Below, piece by piece: positions 28,179-38,671 of a stretch of DNA of 64,000 nt (its first letter is position 1; each line of letters opens with the position of its first letter). Under the pieces are notes generated by a model. The model was given only the letters and a program-made list of their open reading frames with translations, ran no database searches and was not told the DNA's origin. The DNA comes from Pelagibacterium montanilacus (GTDB lineage: Bacteria; Pseudomonadota; Alphaproteobacteria; Rhizobiales; Devosiaceae): NCBI RefSeq assembly GCF_003992665.1, contig NZ_RZMX01000059.1, positions 448,585-512,584 of the forward strand, given 5' to 3'. A program made the translations under genes and the position numbers.

Positions 28179-28916
28179 ATGTTCGATCTGACGGGAAAGC
28201 GTGCGCTGGTCACCGGCGCGAGCGGGGGCATCGGGAGTGCCATCGCAAAGGCCCTGGCCGAGCAGGGCGCCGAAGTGGCCCTGAGCGGCACGCGGACGGG
28301 CGCCCTCGAGGACGTGGCCGCGACGATAGATGGCAAGACCCACATCCTGCCATGCAATCTGAGCGACCTGGATGCGGTGGAGCGGCTTGTGCCGCAGGCC
28401 GAAGAGGCCCTTGGCGGGCTCGACATCCTAATCAACAACGCCGGCATGACGCGGGATAACATCTTCATGCGCATGAAGGACGAGGAATGGGACGATGTCC
28501 TCGCCATCAACCTCACCGCGCCGTTCCACCTGACGCGAGCGGCCATTCGCGGCATGATGAAGCGCCGGTTCGGCCGCATCATCTCGATCACCTCGGTGGT
28601 GGGTGTGGTGGGCAATCCCGGGCAGGGCAATTACGCGGCCTCCAAGGCCGGGCTCGCGGGCATGTCAAAATCTCTGGCCTATGAGGTGGCCAGCCGCGGC
28701 ATCACGGTCAACACCATCGCGCCGGGATTCATCGGTTCGGCAATGACCGACGAGCTCAACGACAAGCAGCGCGAGGCGATTCTCCAGAAGGTACCCGCGA
28801 GCCGGCTGGGGACATCGGAAGAAATCGCGGCCTGCGCGGCATTCCTTTCGAGCGCCGAGGCGGCCTACATCACCGGCCACACGCTGAACGTCAATGGCGG
28901 CATGGTCATGATCTAG
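28179..28916 (+). CDS. fabG: 3-oxoacyl-ACP reductase
   Basis: A 245-residue NADPH-dependent reductase of the fatty acid cycle. The dinucleotide motif is VTGASGGIG, the NNAG motif INNAGMTRDN is canonical, and the catalytic Tyr152-x3-Lys156 lies in GNYAASKAG, with Ser in SITSVVG. The C-terminus ends in the FabG-typical YITGHTLNVNGGM. AAGGAAAG before the start supports ATG 28179; a GTG one codon earlier is possible. It is 22 bp after fabD. Confidence 0.96.
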   Translation: MFDLTGKRALVTGASGGIGSAIAKALAEQGAEVALSGTRTGALEDVAATIDGKTHILPCNLSDLDAVERLVPQAEEALGGLDILINNAGMTRDNIFMRMKDEEWDDVLAINLTAPFHLTRAAIRGMMKRRFGRIISITSVVGVVGNPGQGNYAASKAGLAGMSKSLAYEVASRGITVNTIAPGFIGSAMTDELNDKQREAILQKVPASRLGTSEEIAACAAFLSSAEAAYITGHTLNVNGGMVMI

Positions 28917-29143
28917 CCCCAATTTCAGGGCTTGCACGCGCTGGCATTGCCGATATGGTCATGGCCAACAAAGTGTGATAATTGCGCCGGCACGGCGTGT
29001 CCGGATAGGGTTGGGAAATCGCAGGCTGAACCGGTTCTTTTTCCTGCCCTGGCACACGAAATGGCACGCACCCGCGATCTCCGCGTCGAATGCCGGATCT
29101 CAGAAAACAACATCATCGTCAGACTGAAATAGAGGAAGTCAAC

Positions 29144-29380
29144 ATGAGCGACATTGAAGATCGCGTCCGTAAGATCGTTGTGGAGCACTTGAACGTCGAA
29201 GCCGACAAAGTCACCGAGAAGGCCAGCTTCATGGACGATCTGGGCGCGGATTCGCTCGATCAGGTCGAGCTGGTCATGGCTTTCGAGGAAGAGTTCGGCG
29301 TGGAAATCCCCGACGACGCTGCCGAATCGATCCAGACCTTCGGGGACGCCGTCGCGTTCCTGTCCAAGGCGACATCGTAA
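29144..29380 (+). CDS. acpP: Acyl carrier protein
   Basis: A 78-residue acidic carrier protein. The phosphopantetheine attachment site is Ser37 in [12 protein letters not shown], exactly at the expected position, and the helix [15 protein letters not shown] is canonical. AGAGGAAG lies 8 bases before the ATG. The 227-bp gap from fabG likely holds a separate acpP promoter, consistent with its high demand; no other gene is seen there. Confidence 0.97.
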   Translation: MSDIEDRVRKIVVEHLNVEADKVTEKASFMDDLGADSLDQVELVMAFEEEFGVEIPDDAAESIQTFGDAVAFLSKATS

Positions 29381-29407
29381 GCGCGTCCGCGTTACGGTTC
29401 TCACACC

Positions 29408-30676
29408 ATGAGATTGCGCCGCGTTGTTGTCACCGGCCTCGGGATCGTCAGCCCTCTGGGCGTGGGTCACGAAGTCGTCTGGTCAAACCTCCTCGCGTCC
29501 AAGAGCGGGGCGCGTCGCGTCGATGATTTTGAGGTAGGCGATCTGCCCTGTCAGATCGCCTGCCGCATTCCCCTCGGCTCGTCCGAGGAGGGCAAGTTCA
29601 ATCCAGATGACTGGATGGAGCCCAAGGAACAGCGCAAGGTCGATCCCTTCATCGTCTTTGCCATGGCCGCGTCCACCCAGGCGCTGCGCGATTCCGGGTT
29701 CGCGGCCAAAACCACCGAACAGCAGGAACGGACCGGTGTTCTCATAGGCTCGGGCATCGGCGGGATCGGGGGCATCAACGATGCCGCGATCACCCTCAAG
29801 GAAAAGGGCCCGCGTCGGATCAGCCCCTTCTTCATTCCCGGGCGCCTGATCAATCTCGCATCGGGCTATGTCTCGATCGAACACGGGCTCAAGGGACCCA
29901 ATCATTCGGTCGTCACCGCATGCTCCACCGGTGCGCACGCCATTGGCGATGCCGCCCGGCTGATTGCGCTCGATGATGCCGATGTGATGGTCGCGGGCGG
30001 GGCGGAATCCCCGGTCAATCGCCTCTCGCTGGCAGGTTTTGCCGCGTGCAGGGCGCTCTCCACCGGTTTCAACGATGCGCCCGAGAAAGGGTCGCGGCCC
30101 TATGACAAGGATCGCGACGGCTTCGTGATGGGCGAAGGCGCCGGCGTGGTGGTGCTCGAGGAATACGAGCACGCCAAGGCGCGCGGCGCACACATTTATG
30201 CGGAAGTGGTGGGATATGGGCTTTCGGGCGATGCCCACCATATCACCGCGCCCGCCGAGGACGGCAATGGCGGGTACCGGTCAATGGCCGCAGCGCTCAA
30301 GCGCGCCGGGTTGCAAGCGTCCGATATCGACTACATCAATGCCCACGGTACATCCACGCCATTGGGTGACGAGATCGAGCTTGGCGCCGTGACGCGCCTG
30401 CTTGGCGAGCATGCGCCCAATGTGGTGATGAGCTCCACGAAATCGGCCGTTGGGCACCTGCTTGGTGCCGCCGGGGCGGTCGAAGCGATCTTCTCGCTCA
30501 TGGCGATCCGCGACAACATCGCGCCGCCGACGATCAATCTGGACAACCCGTCGGTGGAGACCGCGATCAATCTCGCGCCTCACAAGCCCGTGGAAAAGAC
30601 GATCGACGTGGCGCTCTCCAATTCGTTCGGCTTCGGGGGCACCAATGCGTCCCTGATCTTCAGCAGGGCGGATTGA
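29408..30676 (+). CDS. fabF: 3-oxoacyl-ACP synthase II
   Basis: A 422-residue condensing enzyme that elongates acyl-ACP with malonyl-ACP. The nucleophile is Cys172 in VVTACSTGAHA. The catalytic histidines are in NAHGTSTPLGD and KSAVGHLLGAAG, and the C-terminal SFGFGGTNASLIF is intact. It is 27 bp after acpP, in the classical order. Confidence 0.97.
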   Translation: MRLRRVVVTGLGIVSPLGVGHEVVWSNLLASKSGARRVDDFEVGDLPCQIACRIPLGSSEEGKFNPDDWMEPKEQRKVDPFIVFAMAASTQALRDSGFAAKTTEQQERTGVLIGSGIGGIGGINDAAITLKEKGPRRISPFFIPGRLINLASGYVSIEHGLKGPNHSVVTACSTGAHAIGDAARLIALDDADVMVAGGAESPVNRLSLAGFAACRALSTGFNDAPEKGSRPYDKDRDGFVMGEGAGVVVLEEYEHAKARGAHIYAEVVGYGLSGDAHHITAPAEDGNGGYRSMAAALKRAGLQASDIDYINAHGTSTPLGDEIELGAVTRLLGEHAPNVVMSSTKSAVGHLLGAAGAVEAIFSLMAIRDNIAPPTINLDNPSVETAINLAPHKPVEKTIDVALSNSFGFGGTNASLIFSRAD

Positions 30677-30773
30677 ACCAGACACCGGCATTTGCCTGAA
30701 CCATGCCTGCGGCATGTGACGGTCCACGGGCAGTCATTGTGACACGTATCGAGACGAGGGGACGAACGCCGCG

Positions 30774-31943
30774 ATGGCCGAGCCGAAAAAGAGCAGGAAA
30801 AAGAAGAAGAAGCAGAGGCGGCGCTCCAACGGCTTCGTCGATGTGATCAACGGGCTGCTGAGCCTTGTTCTTCTTGGCCTTGTGGTTGTGGGCGGCGCCG
30901 TTCTTTTCGGTATTTCCAGCTTCAATGCCGACAGCGCCATCCCCGAAGACCGCTCGTTCGTCGTCGAGCAGGGAAATGCGCTGGCAACGGTCGCCAACCG
31001 TCTGCAGGAGCAGGGCTTGATCTCCAACGCCATGGTCTTTCGGCTGGGCGCGATCGCCATGCGGCGGGATACCGACATTCTCGCCGGCGAATTCAACATC
31101 GCCGCCGGATCGTCCATGTCCGATATCCTGCGCGAGATCACCGAGGGCACACCGATCCAGCTTCAGGTTGTGGTGCCCGAGGGCTTTACCTCATGGCAGG
31201 TCGTGGCCCGGGTGGACGCGAACACGCACCTGACCGGCAGCATCGACGTCATGCCGCCCGAGGGATCGCTGCTGCCGGGTGCCTATGCCTACAGGCGGGG
31301 CGATACACGCCAGTCGGTGATCGACCGGATGACCGCCGCCATGGACGCGGCGATCGAGGACGTATGGGCCGGGCGAGCGGACGACCTGCCGATCGACACG
31401 CCCGAGGAGATGGTGATCCTCGCGTCCATCATCGAGAAGGAAACCGCCGTTGCCGATGAACGCGGCCTTGTGGCCGGTGTGTTCACCAACCGGCTCGAGA
31501 TCGGCATGCGTCTGCAGTCGGACCCCACCATCATCTATGGAATTACCCTCGGCGAGGGGACGCTCGGGCGTGGGCTGCGGCGGTCCGAGATCGACGAGGT
31601 CACGCCCTACAACACCTACCAGATCGACGGCTTGCCGCCTGGGCCCATAGCCAATCCCGGGATCGAGGCCCTGGAAGCTGCCGCGAATCCGACCGAAACG
31701 ACAGCTCTGTACTTCGTTGCCGACGGCACCGGCGGGCACGCCTTTGCGGACAGCTATCGCGAGCATCAGGACAACGTTGCGGCCTGGCGCGAGATCGAGC
31801 GCCAGCGGGCGGAGCAGGCCGCCGAGGCAGAGGCGCAGGCGGCGATGGACGCCATTGCCGAAGCCGAGGCCGAGGAGGCCGGCGAGGTGGTGGACGATGA
31901 GCCTGCCGCCGACGAGGCCGTGCCGGCCGAAGAGGGCGTGTGA
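30774..31943 (+). CDS. mltG: Endolytic murein transglycosylase MltG
   Basis: A 389-residue inner-membrane lytic transglycosylase thought to end nascent glycan strands. It has a Lys/Arg-rich cytoplasmic tip (KKSRKKKKKQRRR), one membrane helix at about residues 23-46, a LysM-like region, and the YceG catalytic domain with the active Glu in LASIIEKETAVADER (about residue 223). The C-terminal 45 residues are an Ala/Glu-rich tail not found in E. coli MltG. It lies between fabF and yicC as in other Hyphomicrobiales. Confidence 0.94.
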   Translation: MAEPKKSRKKKKKQRRRSNGFVDVINGLLSLVLLGLVVVGGAVLFGISSFNADSAIPEDRSFVVEQGNALATVANRLQEQGLISNAMVFRLGAIAMRRDTDILAGEFNIAAGSSMSDILREITEGTPIQLQVVVPEGFTSWQVVARVDANTHLTGSIDVMPPEGSLLPGAYAYRRGDTRQSVIDRMTAAMDAAIEDVWAGRADDLPIDTPEEMVILASIIEKETAVADERGLVAGVFTNRLEIGMRLQSDPTIIYGITLGEGTLGRGLRRSEIDEVTPYNTYQIDGLPPGPIANPGIEALEAAANPTETTALYFVADGTGGHAFADSYREHQDNVAAWREIERQRAEQAAEAEAQAAMDAIAEAEAEEAGEVVDDEPAADEAVPAEEGV

Positions 31944-31977
31944 CCCCTGCATCCCGCGCCCGACAAGGAGTGCCCCA

Positions 31978-32871
31978 TTGAGCAACCCGCTAGCCAGTAT
32001 GACCGGGTTCGGCCGCGCTGAAATCCTTATCGAGGGCATCAGCGTCCAGAGCGAAGTGCGGTCGGTCAACGGGCGGGGGCTCGACGTCCGCACGCGGCTG
32101 GCCAGCGGGTTCGAGCAAATCGAGACCGATCTGCGGCGGATCCTGGGCAAGCACCTGACGCGGGGCTCGGTGACGCTGTCGCTGTCCGCACAACGCGAGA
32201 GTACCCCCGGCGAGATCGTGGTCAACCGGCAGGCCCTTGATACCGTTCTCGACATCGCCGCCGAACTGGGCACGCGGATCGATGCGCGTCGGCCCTCGAT
32301 AGACGGAATTCTTGCCCTCAAGGGCGTGCTGGAGCCGCGCGACCGGCCAGTGACGGCTCAATTGCAGGAGCGGCTCGACGATGCCGCACGCCAGTGCGTG
32401 GACGCCGCAGCGCTCGCACTGGCCGAGAGCCGGGCGCGCGAAGGGGTGCATCTGGGCGCGTTGATCACCGCGCGGCTCGACGAGATCGCGAATCTGACCG
32501 CCAGCGCCGAAGCTCATCCCTCCCGCACGCGCGAAGCGATACTGGCGCGGCTGACCTCCCAGGTGGAGATGCTGCTGCAATCGGAAAACGGGCTGAGCGA
32601 AGACCGGCTGCATGCCGAAGCGGTGCTGCTCGCCACCAAGGCTGATATCCGCGAGGAACTGGACCGGCTGGTGGCGCATGTCGCTGCAGCGCGCGCGCTG
32701 CTCCAGGGCGGTGGGCCGGTGGGGCGCAAGCTCGATTTCCTGTCCCAGGAATTCAACCGGGAAGCCAATACGCTCTGTTCAAAGAGCAATGATGTGAGCC
32801 TGACTGCGATCGGCCTTGACCTCAAGGCGGCGATCGATCAGTTACGGGAACAGGTTCAAAATCTGGAATAG
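31978..32871 (+). CDS. YicC family endoribonuclease
   Basis: A 297-residue YicC protein: opening MTGFGRAE, then VRSVNGRGLDVRTRL, and the C-terminal LDFLSQEFNREANTLCSKSND and DLKAAIDQLREQVQN signature. E. coli YicC (RnaYicC) is an RNase that promotes decay of sRNA RyhB. The TTG at 31978 was chosen because AAGGAG lies 7 bases upstream; an ATG seven codons later would begin directly at MTGFGRAE without a ribosome site. It is followed by gmk after 4 bp, a widespread pairing. Confidence 0.93.
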   Translation: MSNPLASMTGFGRAEILIEGISVQSEVRSVNGRGLDVRTRLASGFEQIETDLRRILGKHLTRGSVTLSLSAQRESTPGEIVVNRQALDTVLDIAAELGTRIDARRPSIDGILALKGVLEPRDRPVTAQLQERLDDAARQCVDAAALALAESRAREGVHLGALITARLDEIANLTASAEAHPSRTREAILARLTSQVEMLLQSENGLSEDRLHAEAVLLATKADIREELDRLVAHVAAARALLQGGGPVGRKLDFLSQEFNREANTLCSKSNDVSLTAIGLDLKAAIDQLREQVQNLE

Positions 32872-32875
32872 TTTG

Positions 32876-33517
32876 ATGGATTTCGCGCGCCGCGGCGTCA
32901 TGCTCGTCATTGCTTCTCCCTCGGGCGCAGGCAAATCTTCCATATCCCGTGCCCTGTTTGCTCAGGACCCCAACATCCGGCTGTCGGTCTCGGTGACCAC
33001 GCGCCCGCGCCGCACCGATGAAATTCACGGCACCCACTATTATTTCATCGACGTCGCCGAATTCGAGCGGATGCGCGATCAGGGCGAGTTGCTGGAGTGG
33101 GCGGAAGTCCACGGCAATTTCTACGGCACGCCCCGCGCCAAGGTCGAGGAACGGCTTTCGGCGGGCAAGGATATCCTGTTCGATATCGACTATCAGGGGA
33201 CGCTGCAGCTTTACGAGAACTGCCGCGAGGACATGGCGACGGTGTTCATCCTGCCGCCCTCGATTGCCGAGTTGCGCACCCGCCTAGAGCGGCGGGCGCA
33301 GGACAGCGTCGGGACCATCGAAAAGCGCCTGCGCAATGCGCGCAAGGAGATGGATCACTACAGCGAGTATGACTTCGTGCTGGTCAACGAGGACCTCGAG
33401 CAATCCGTGCAGATGGTCCGCTCGATCCTCGCCGGGGCGCGGTTGTCGCGCAAGCGCCAGACCGGCCTCGATGCCTTTGTTCGCGACCTGCAGGACCAGA
33501 TTACCATCCCGTCCTGA
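32876..33517 (+). CDS. gmk: Guanylate kinase
   Basis: A 213-residue kinase phosphorylating GMP to GDP, linking guaA output to GTP pools. The P-loop is SPSGAGKSSISR and the GMP-binding segment SVTTRPRRTDEIHGTHYYF is canonical, with the lid region RRAQDSVGTIEKRLRNA. The ATG at 32876 sits 4 bp after the yicC stop; an internal ATG before LVIASPSG is a shorter alternative. Confidence 0.96.
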   Translation: MDFARRGVMLVIASPSGAGKSSISRALFAQDPNIRLSVSVTTRPRRTDEIHGTHYYFIDVAEFERMRDQGELLEWAEVHGNFYGTPRAKVEERLSAGKDILFDIDYQGTLQLYENCREDMATVFILPPSIAELRTRLERRAQDSVGTIEKRLRNARKEMDHYSEYDFVLVNEDLEQSVQMVRSILAGARLSRKRQTGLDAFVRDLQDQITIPS

Positions 33518-33527
33518 ACGGCAGCAC

Positions 33528-34382
33528 TCAGGTCGACGTTGAGCGACTGTCGGCCACGTACCGCGTCATGGCCACGAACTGGGCGACGCTGAGCGTTTCG
33601 GCGCGCTCCTGACCCGTCACGCCAAGAGCTTCGAATAGCCCCTCGAGCGGCACGCCCAATCCCTTGAGGCTCTGCCGGATCATCTTGCGGCGCTGGCCGA
33701 AGGCATAGCGCGTCACCTCTTCGAGCGTGGACACGGGCACGTCCTCATCCACGGCCTTGGGCTCGAGATGGACAACGGCGGAGGACACCTTCGGTGGTGG
33801 GGTAAAGGCCGAGGGCGGCAGGGAGAGCGCGATCCGCGCTCTGGTGCGCCAGCCGGCAAGCACGCCCAGCCGCCCATACGCGGCAGCTCCGGAATCCGCG
33901 ACGATCCGCTCGGCCACTTCCTTCTGGAACATCAGGGTCAGCGACTGGAACCAGGCGGGCCAAGGCTCGGCGGTGAGCCAGCCCGTCAGTAGAGGCGTCG
34001 CGATGTTGTAGGGCAGATTGGCAACGATCCGCGTGGGGCCATCCGCCAGGGCACGGTAATCGATCTCGAGGGCATCGGCGCTCAGGACCTCGAGGCGCCC
34101 AGGATAGGCCTCGGCGATCTGGGCGAGCGCGGGCAGGGTGCGTTCGTCCCGCTCGATGGCGATGACGCGGCGTGCGCCCGACGCCAGGAGCGCCCGGGTC
34201 AGCCCGCCCGGGCCCGGCCCCACTTCGATCACGGTGGATTCTGTCAGATCGCCCGCGGCCCGGGCAATCCGAGAGGTGAGGTTGAGATCGAGCAGAAAAT
34301 TCTGCCCCAGCTCCTTGCGGGCGCGCAGATCATATTGCGCGATGACTTCGCGAAGCGGAGGCAGGTCGTCTATGACCGTCAT
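33528..34382 (-). CDS. rsmA: 16S rRNA (adenine(1518)-N6/adenine(1519)-N6)-dimethyltransferase
   Basis: A 284-residue KsgA-type enzyme that dimethylates two adenines in helix 45 of 16S rRNA. SAM motif I is [16 protein letters not shown] and the catalytic motif IV is [11 protein letters not shown]; the N-terminal [10 protein letters not shown] is typical. Its ATG overlaps the pdxA stop (ATGA). It is the last gene of the lptFGD-surA-pdxA-rsmA block on this strand. Confidence 0.96.
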   Translation of the reverse strand: MTVIDDLPPLREVIAQYDLRARKELGQNFLLDLNLTSRIARAAGDLTESTVIEVGPGPGGLTRALLASGARRVIAIERDERTLPALAQIAEAYPGRLEVLSADALEIDYRALADGPTRIVANLPYNIATPLLTGWLTAEPWPAWFQSLTLMFQKEVAERIVADSGAAAYGRLGVLAGWRTRARIALSLPPSAFTPPPKVSSAVVHLEPKAVDEDVPVSTLEEVTRYAFGQRRKMIRQSLKGLGVPLEGLFEALGVTGQERAETLSVAQFVAMTRYVADSRSTST

Positions 34383-35380
34383 GCCATGCGGTCCGCGAGC
34401 CTGATCGCTGCGAGCATGGACGCATCGGATGCCTTGCCCGTGCCGGCGAGTTCCAGGGCGGTGCCGTGATCGGGTGACGTGCGGACGAAAGGCAGGCCAA
34501 GGGTGACGTTCACCCCGCTGTCGAAAGCCAGGGTCTTGATGGGGATCAGCGCCTGGTCATGATACATGGCGATGACCGCGTCGAACTGGCGCCAATGGGG
34601 TGGATGGAAGATCGTATCTGCGGAGTGCGGGCCGTCGGCGGCAATGCCCTCGGCGCGCAATGCGGCGATGGCGGGCCCGATGATTTCGAGCTCCTCGCGC
34701 CCGATCATCCCGTCCTCGCCCGCATGGGGATTGAGCCCGGCAATCGCGAGCCTGGGTTTTTCGATGCCGAACCGTTCGGCAAGATCGCGTGCCACGATCC
34801 GGGCGGTGCGCAGGATTGCGTCCGCGGTGATGAGCCCCGGGACGCTGGCGAGGGGAACGTGAATGGTCAGCGGGACGACGCGGTGGCCCTCATGGGCCAG
34901 CATCATCACAGGCAGGGGTGTCTCTCCGTCGGCTTCGCAGAGCGCGGCAAGGAATTCGGTGTGGCCCGGATAGGCGAAGCCCGCTGCGTAGAGCACGGCC
35001 TTGTGGATGGGGGCCGTCACGAGGCCTCTGGCCGATCCGGCCATGACATCGGCCGCGGCCTTCTTGATCGCCCCGATCACGAGCGGAGCGCTGGCTTCCG
35101 AGAGCATGCCGGGATTGTCGTCGACCTCGGCCTCTATCGGCACCACCGGCAGCGCGCGGTCGAAGATACCGACCGCAGTCTCGGGGGTTGCTTCTTGGAT
35201 CGCAATGTCGAGCCCGAGGCGCCTGGCCCTCGATGCCAGCAGTGCCGCGCTGCCATAGACCGCAAAGGGGGAGAGAGCGATTTCCCTGCGCCTGGCGTAA
35301 ATCGAGACGATGACATCAGGGCCTACGCCTGCCGGCTCGCCCATGGAAAGGGCGAGCGGGGCTGTTCCGGACATGGTCAA
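34379..35380 (-). CDS. pdxA: 4-hydroxythreonine-4-phosphate dehydrogenase
   Basis: A 333-residue NAD-dependent enzyme of pyridoxal phosphate synthesis. Family landmarks are [13 protein letters not shown] at the start, [11 protein letters not shown], and the metal-site histidines in [23 protein letters not shown] and [11 protein letters not shown]. The start may be two codons later ([12 protein letters not shown]). It is 5 bp after surA and overlaps rsmA. Confidence 0.95.
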   Translation of the reverse strand: MTMSGTAPLALSMGEPAGVGPDVIVSIYARRREIALSPFAVYGSAALLASRARRLGLDIAIQEATPETAVGIFDRALPVVPIEAEVDDNPGMLSEASAPLVIGAIKKAAADVMAGSARGLVTAPIHKAVLYAAGFAYPGHTEFLAALCEADGETPLPVMMLAHEGHRVVPLTIHVPLASVPGLITADAILRTARIVARDLAERFGIEKPRLAIAGLNPHAGEDGMIGREELEIIGPAIAALRAEGIAADGPHSADTIFHPPHWRQFDAVIAMYHDQALIPIKTLAFDSGVNVTLGLPFVRTSPDHGTALELAGTGKASDASMLAAIRLADRMA

Positions 35381-35385
35381 TCCCG

Positions 35386-36300
35386 TCAGTTCCGCACGAT
35401 GATCGCGTTATCGCGCAGCCGGGCCAGATAGGCCTCGGCCTCGGCGGCAAGAGCCTCATTGCCGACTTCCTGACGCAGATCGCGTTTGATGAAGGTCAGG
35501 TCGCGGGCCGAAGCCTTCTCGCACACGGCCATCATCGAGACGCCATTATCCACCACCCGGGGGCTGGAGATCTGGCCCACGGTGAGCGAGGCCAGCTCAT
35601 TGGCGAGCGCATCGGGAAGCTGGGTGGCGTGACGGCGACCAAGATCGCGGACCGCGGCGTCGTTGAACTGCACGGCGACGTCCACGGCGGTGTCGCAGCC
35701 CGAATAGCGGCTGCGGTACTGATTGGCTTCAGCCGTGCGGCGGGACGCGGACTGTCCGGACCCCTGGGGGATGATGAACAGCACTTCCTTGAGAATGTAG
35801 TCAAAGCTCATGGTCTCTTCGACCTGCTGCTCGGCCTGAACGTCGAGCTCGAGTTCCGAGATCTGCACGCGGGGCGTAACCACCTCCTGGACGACGCCCT
35901 GCCAGGCGATACCGGCCCGGATTCGACCGCGCAGCGTTTCGGGGTTCACTCCGTTCTGGGTGAGGATTTCGGAGAGGTTCGAGGGGCTCACCCGCATGTT
36001 GTTGGCCATGTTGGTGAAGGCCTGGTCCACCCGGCTATCGGCCACCGTGACGCCGATGCGGTTGGCCTCGGCCATCTTGAGCGCATCCTCGATCAGCTGA
36101 TCCGTGGCGAGCTGGGTGCGATTTGCATTGCTGGAGCCCTGACCTTCGAGCCGCAGCAACTGGGCCCGGGCGTTGATTTCCTGGCCTGTGATGGTCTCGC
36201 CGTTGACCGTGATGTTCTGGGCCACCGCAGGGCCAGCCGTCAGCGCAAGACCTGCGAGGAGGGCGAGAACCGCTGCTTTGAACGAAAGTGCGCGTATCAT
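35386..36300 (-). CDS. surA: SurA-like periplasmic chaperone (SurA N-terminal domain)
   Basis: A 304-residue exported protein with a signal peptide (residues 1-27, LALLAGLALTAGPAVA). It is followed by the SurA N-terminal chaperone domain (ITVNGETITGQEINARAQLLRL, then QLIEDALKMAEANRIGV). A parvulin domain is at best weak in the C-terminal half. SurA escorts outer-membrane proteins such as LptD, encoded directly upstream. Assignment rests on the N-domain and the conserved context; isomerase activity is doubtful. Confidence 0.87.
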   Translation of the reverse strand: MIRALSFKAAVLALLAGLALTAGPAVAQNITVNGETITGQEINARAQLLRLEGQGSSNANRTQLATDQLIEDALKMAEANRIGVTVADSRVDQAFTNMANNMRVSPSNLSEILTQNGVNPETLRGRIRAGIAWQGVVQEVVTPRVQISELELDVQAEQQVEETMSFDYILKEVLFIIPQGSGQSASRRTAEANQYRSRYSGCDTAVDVAVQFNDAAVRDLGRRHATQLPDALANELASLTVGQISSPRVVDNGVSMMAVCEKASARDLTFIKRDLRQEVGNEALAAEAEAYLARLRDNAIIVRN

Positions 36301-36376
36301 GGTGTGTGCTCCCGCATCGCTATCCGATTGAGCCCGTCCTCTAACACAATTGCGGCCAAATTCCGCAGAGTTGGTC

Positions 36377-38671
36377 TCAGAATTCGGATGTGGACTGGCT
36401 CTGATTGATCACATCGTATTCATCCGGCATGCGAAGCCGGAAACCGACGCTCAGGCGCAGGTCATCGGGGTCTTCATGGGTTGCCCCCGTGACAGTTGCC
36501 TGGGCGCCGAATGCAACGAAGCGGTCGTCATACTCGACGCCGGCATTGCCCGCCAGAAACGCGTTTGCCGAGACGTCCCAGGCCAGACCAGCGGTCGCCG
36601 TCCAATAGTCGGCGAAGGGCACGGAGATCCGGCCCCCGATTTCGTGGCGGTCCCGTGAGACCCCGAGATCGCCATCGGCCGCGACGAAGGCGTAATCGGC
36701 CCCGATATCGAAATAGGCCAGCGAAGCATCGGCGCGCGCCACGGCGCGCGGAACCGTCAGTGTGTCCGGGTCGACCTGAAGCGTGGCGCCAAGGCTGTAA
36801 TGAGGGCCCCATCCCGCATCGACGCCCGCAACCAGATAGGAGGCGAGTTCGTCCATGCCGGTGCCCACGGTTGCCGTGCTGCCGTCATCGACATCGAACG
36901 CATTCGGGCCGGCCAGATGAAACGACTGTCCGATGACCGTGTTGATCCACATGCCATTGTCGAAGCTGGTCTGCACCGTCGCGCCGACATTGGCGACGAG
37001 CCCGGTTTCCTGGCGATCCCAGCCGGTGAAGCGATTGCGGCTGAAGACGTTGGAGGCATCGAGCAGGAACCCCTGAGAATCTTCGTTGGTCACCCCCGGT
37101 CTTGCCTCTGCCGAGCCGCGATAGACGAACTGCGCGATCGGTTCGATGACCGTTGTGGCGCCGGTCGTGCGCCCGACGAGCGGATACCGGATATCGATTG
37201 CCGCGATCGGGGTCGCCGAGAACAGCGCCTGGGAGGCCGGGGCGTTGGGGTCCGAACTGGCGCTCGAGAACGAGACAGCGTCGCCACGCAGTCCGAGATA
37301 GGGCGAGACCGCGAGACCGCCGGGGACGATGTACTGATTGGTCCAGCCCGCCTCGAAGCCAAGCTGGGCCTTGTCGCCAGCGACCCCGGCGAGGAACCCG
37401 TCGTCGATGTGGTCCTCGCTCCGGGAGAGCCCCAGAAGGCGTCCTGAAAGCTCGATGCGGCCCATGCCGTCTTCGAGCTCGATCACATGGTTGGCGCGGG
37501 CGTTGGGGTATGTAAGGGGCAGGTGGGCCCGGTCGTCCTCGAACTCTGCCCAGTCGTCGTAATCGTCCAGCGGAACGAACTGCTGGACCCTGGCCTCCGC
37601 AAAGGTATCGGGCGTGAAATACTCGGCGAAAAGTTCGTTGGTCTGCGTGCCTGACGCGATCTCGTAATCGGGCATGAATCCCGGGTCGGAAAAGGCCGTG
37701 CCCGACCACCCCAGCGTCCACTCATCGGTGGGCGTGAACTCCCCGCTTGTCTGGAGCGAACCGCGAAACCCGGTATTGCCCAGCCCTTCATAGGCGTCGG
37801 GCGAGAACTGGTAGATACCAGCCCCGGTGACGGAATAGTCCAGATCGCCCACGCGCTGCTGCCACTCGGCTTCCAGAAGAAGCCCCTGGCGCGAGAAAAG
37901 GGTGGGGGTCAGCAGCACGGTCCCGCCCGATACCTGGCGGGTGAACGGGGCAAAGCGCGCGCCGACCCCGCGCTGCTCGTCATAGGTGATGGTGGGGAAA
38001 ATCAGATCGAAATCCCGGTCCAGGGTGAGCCAGGGGAGGCTGGCGATGGGAACGCCGAGAATTTCGAGAGAGGGCCGCTCGAAATAGATCGTGTTGTCCT
38101 GCTCGTCTGCCACCACGCGGACGGCCCGAACTTTCCAGCCGATCGTCTGGCCGCTGACGCCGATGCAATCGCCGCAGGGCACGTAGCTGCCGTCGGTGTA
38201 GATTCGCTGCAGGCCTTGCTGGAACTGATGCTCGGCGGCGGTAAATCGCGAGCCGTCGGGGAAGGCGACCACAAGCGCCTGCAGGAAGCCTTCGAGGAAG
38301 GAATCATCGAGCATGACGCGGTCGGCGACGTATTCGACACCTTCGGGGTCGATGAGCGCCACATTGCCGATCAGCTCTACCTCCCGGGTGTCCTGATTGT
38401 AGACGACGCGGTCGGCCCGCACGCTGTAGCCCTGATAGGCGATGCCCACGTTCCCTTGGGCAACAACCGTGTTGTTGGCCTGCTGGAAGACCATGGCGTC
38501 GGCGGCCACGGCCATGTTGTCGCCGGCCCGGTCTGGGATCTGCGTAAAAAAGCCGGGGGGCAGGATCTGCTGGGCCGATATCGCGGTGGAGGACAACAGG
38601 ATGAGCCCCGTCGCGCAGGCAAGGGCCTGAGCAATCCCGGTCAGCTTCCCCCCAAGACGCGATCTTTCCAT
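36377..38671 (-). CDS. lptD: LPS-assembly protein LptD
   Basis: A 764-residue outer-membrane beta-barrel that inserts LPS into the outer leaflet. A signal peptide covers about residues 1-33 (ALACATGLILLSSTAISAQQ). The OstA jellyroll domain follows (NNTVVAQGNVGIAYQGYSVRADRVVYNQ..) and the barrel ends the protein in EF after a long strand-rich region. A C-x2-C pair (YVPCGDCIG, about residues 166-169) may serve the disulfide. Its ATG overlaps the lptG stop (TGATG), with surA next. Confidence 0.94.
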   Translation of the reverse strand: MERSRLGGKLTGIAQALACATGLILLSSTAISAQQILPPGFFTQIPDRAGDNMAVAADAMVFQQANNTVVAQGNVGIAYQGYSVRADRVVYNQDTREVELIGNVALIDPEGVEYVADRVMLDDSFLEGFLQALVVAFPDGSRFTAAEHQFQQGLQRIYTDGSYVPCGDCIGVSGQTIGWKVRAVRVVADEQDNTIYFERPSLEILGVPIASLPWLTLDRDFDLIFPTITYDEQRGVGARFAPFTRQVSGGTVLLTPTLFSRQGLLLEAEWQQRVGDLDYSVTGAGIYQFSPDAYEGLGNTGFRGSLQTSGEFTPTDEWTLGWSGTAFSDPGFMPDYEIASGTQTNELFAEYFTPDTFAEARVQQFVPLDDYDDWAEFEDDRAHLPLTYPNARANHVIELEDGMGRIELSGRLLGLSRSEDHIDDGFLAGVAGDKAQLGFEAGWTNQYIVPGGLAVSPYLGLRGDAVSFSSASSDPNAPASQALFSATPIAAIDIRYPLVGRTTGATTVIEPIAQFVYRGSAEARPGVTNEDSQGFLLDASNVFSRNRFTGWDRQETGLVANVGATVQTSFDNGMWINTVIGQSFHLAGPNAFDVDDGSTATVGTGMDELASYLVAGVDAGWGPHYSLGATLQVDPDTLTVPRAVARADASLAYFDIGADYAFVAADGDLGVSRDRHEIGGRISVPFADYWTATAGLAWDVSANAFLAGNAGVEYDDRFVAFGAQATVTGATHEDPDDLRLSVGFRLRMPDEYDVINQSQSTSEF

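Noticed and set aside
28932..29132. A 66-codon open frame in the fabG-acpP gap
   Set aside because: Poor codon use and no homology; the gap more likely holds the acpP promoter.
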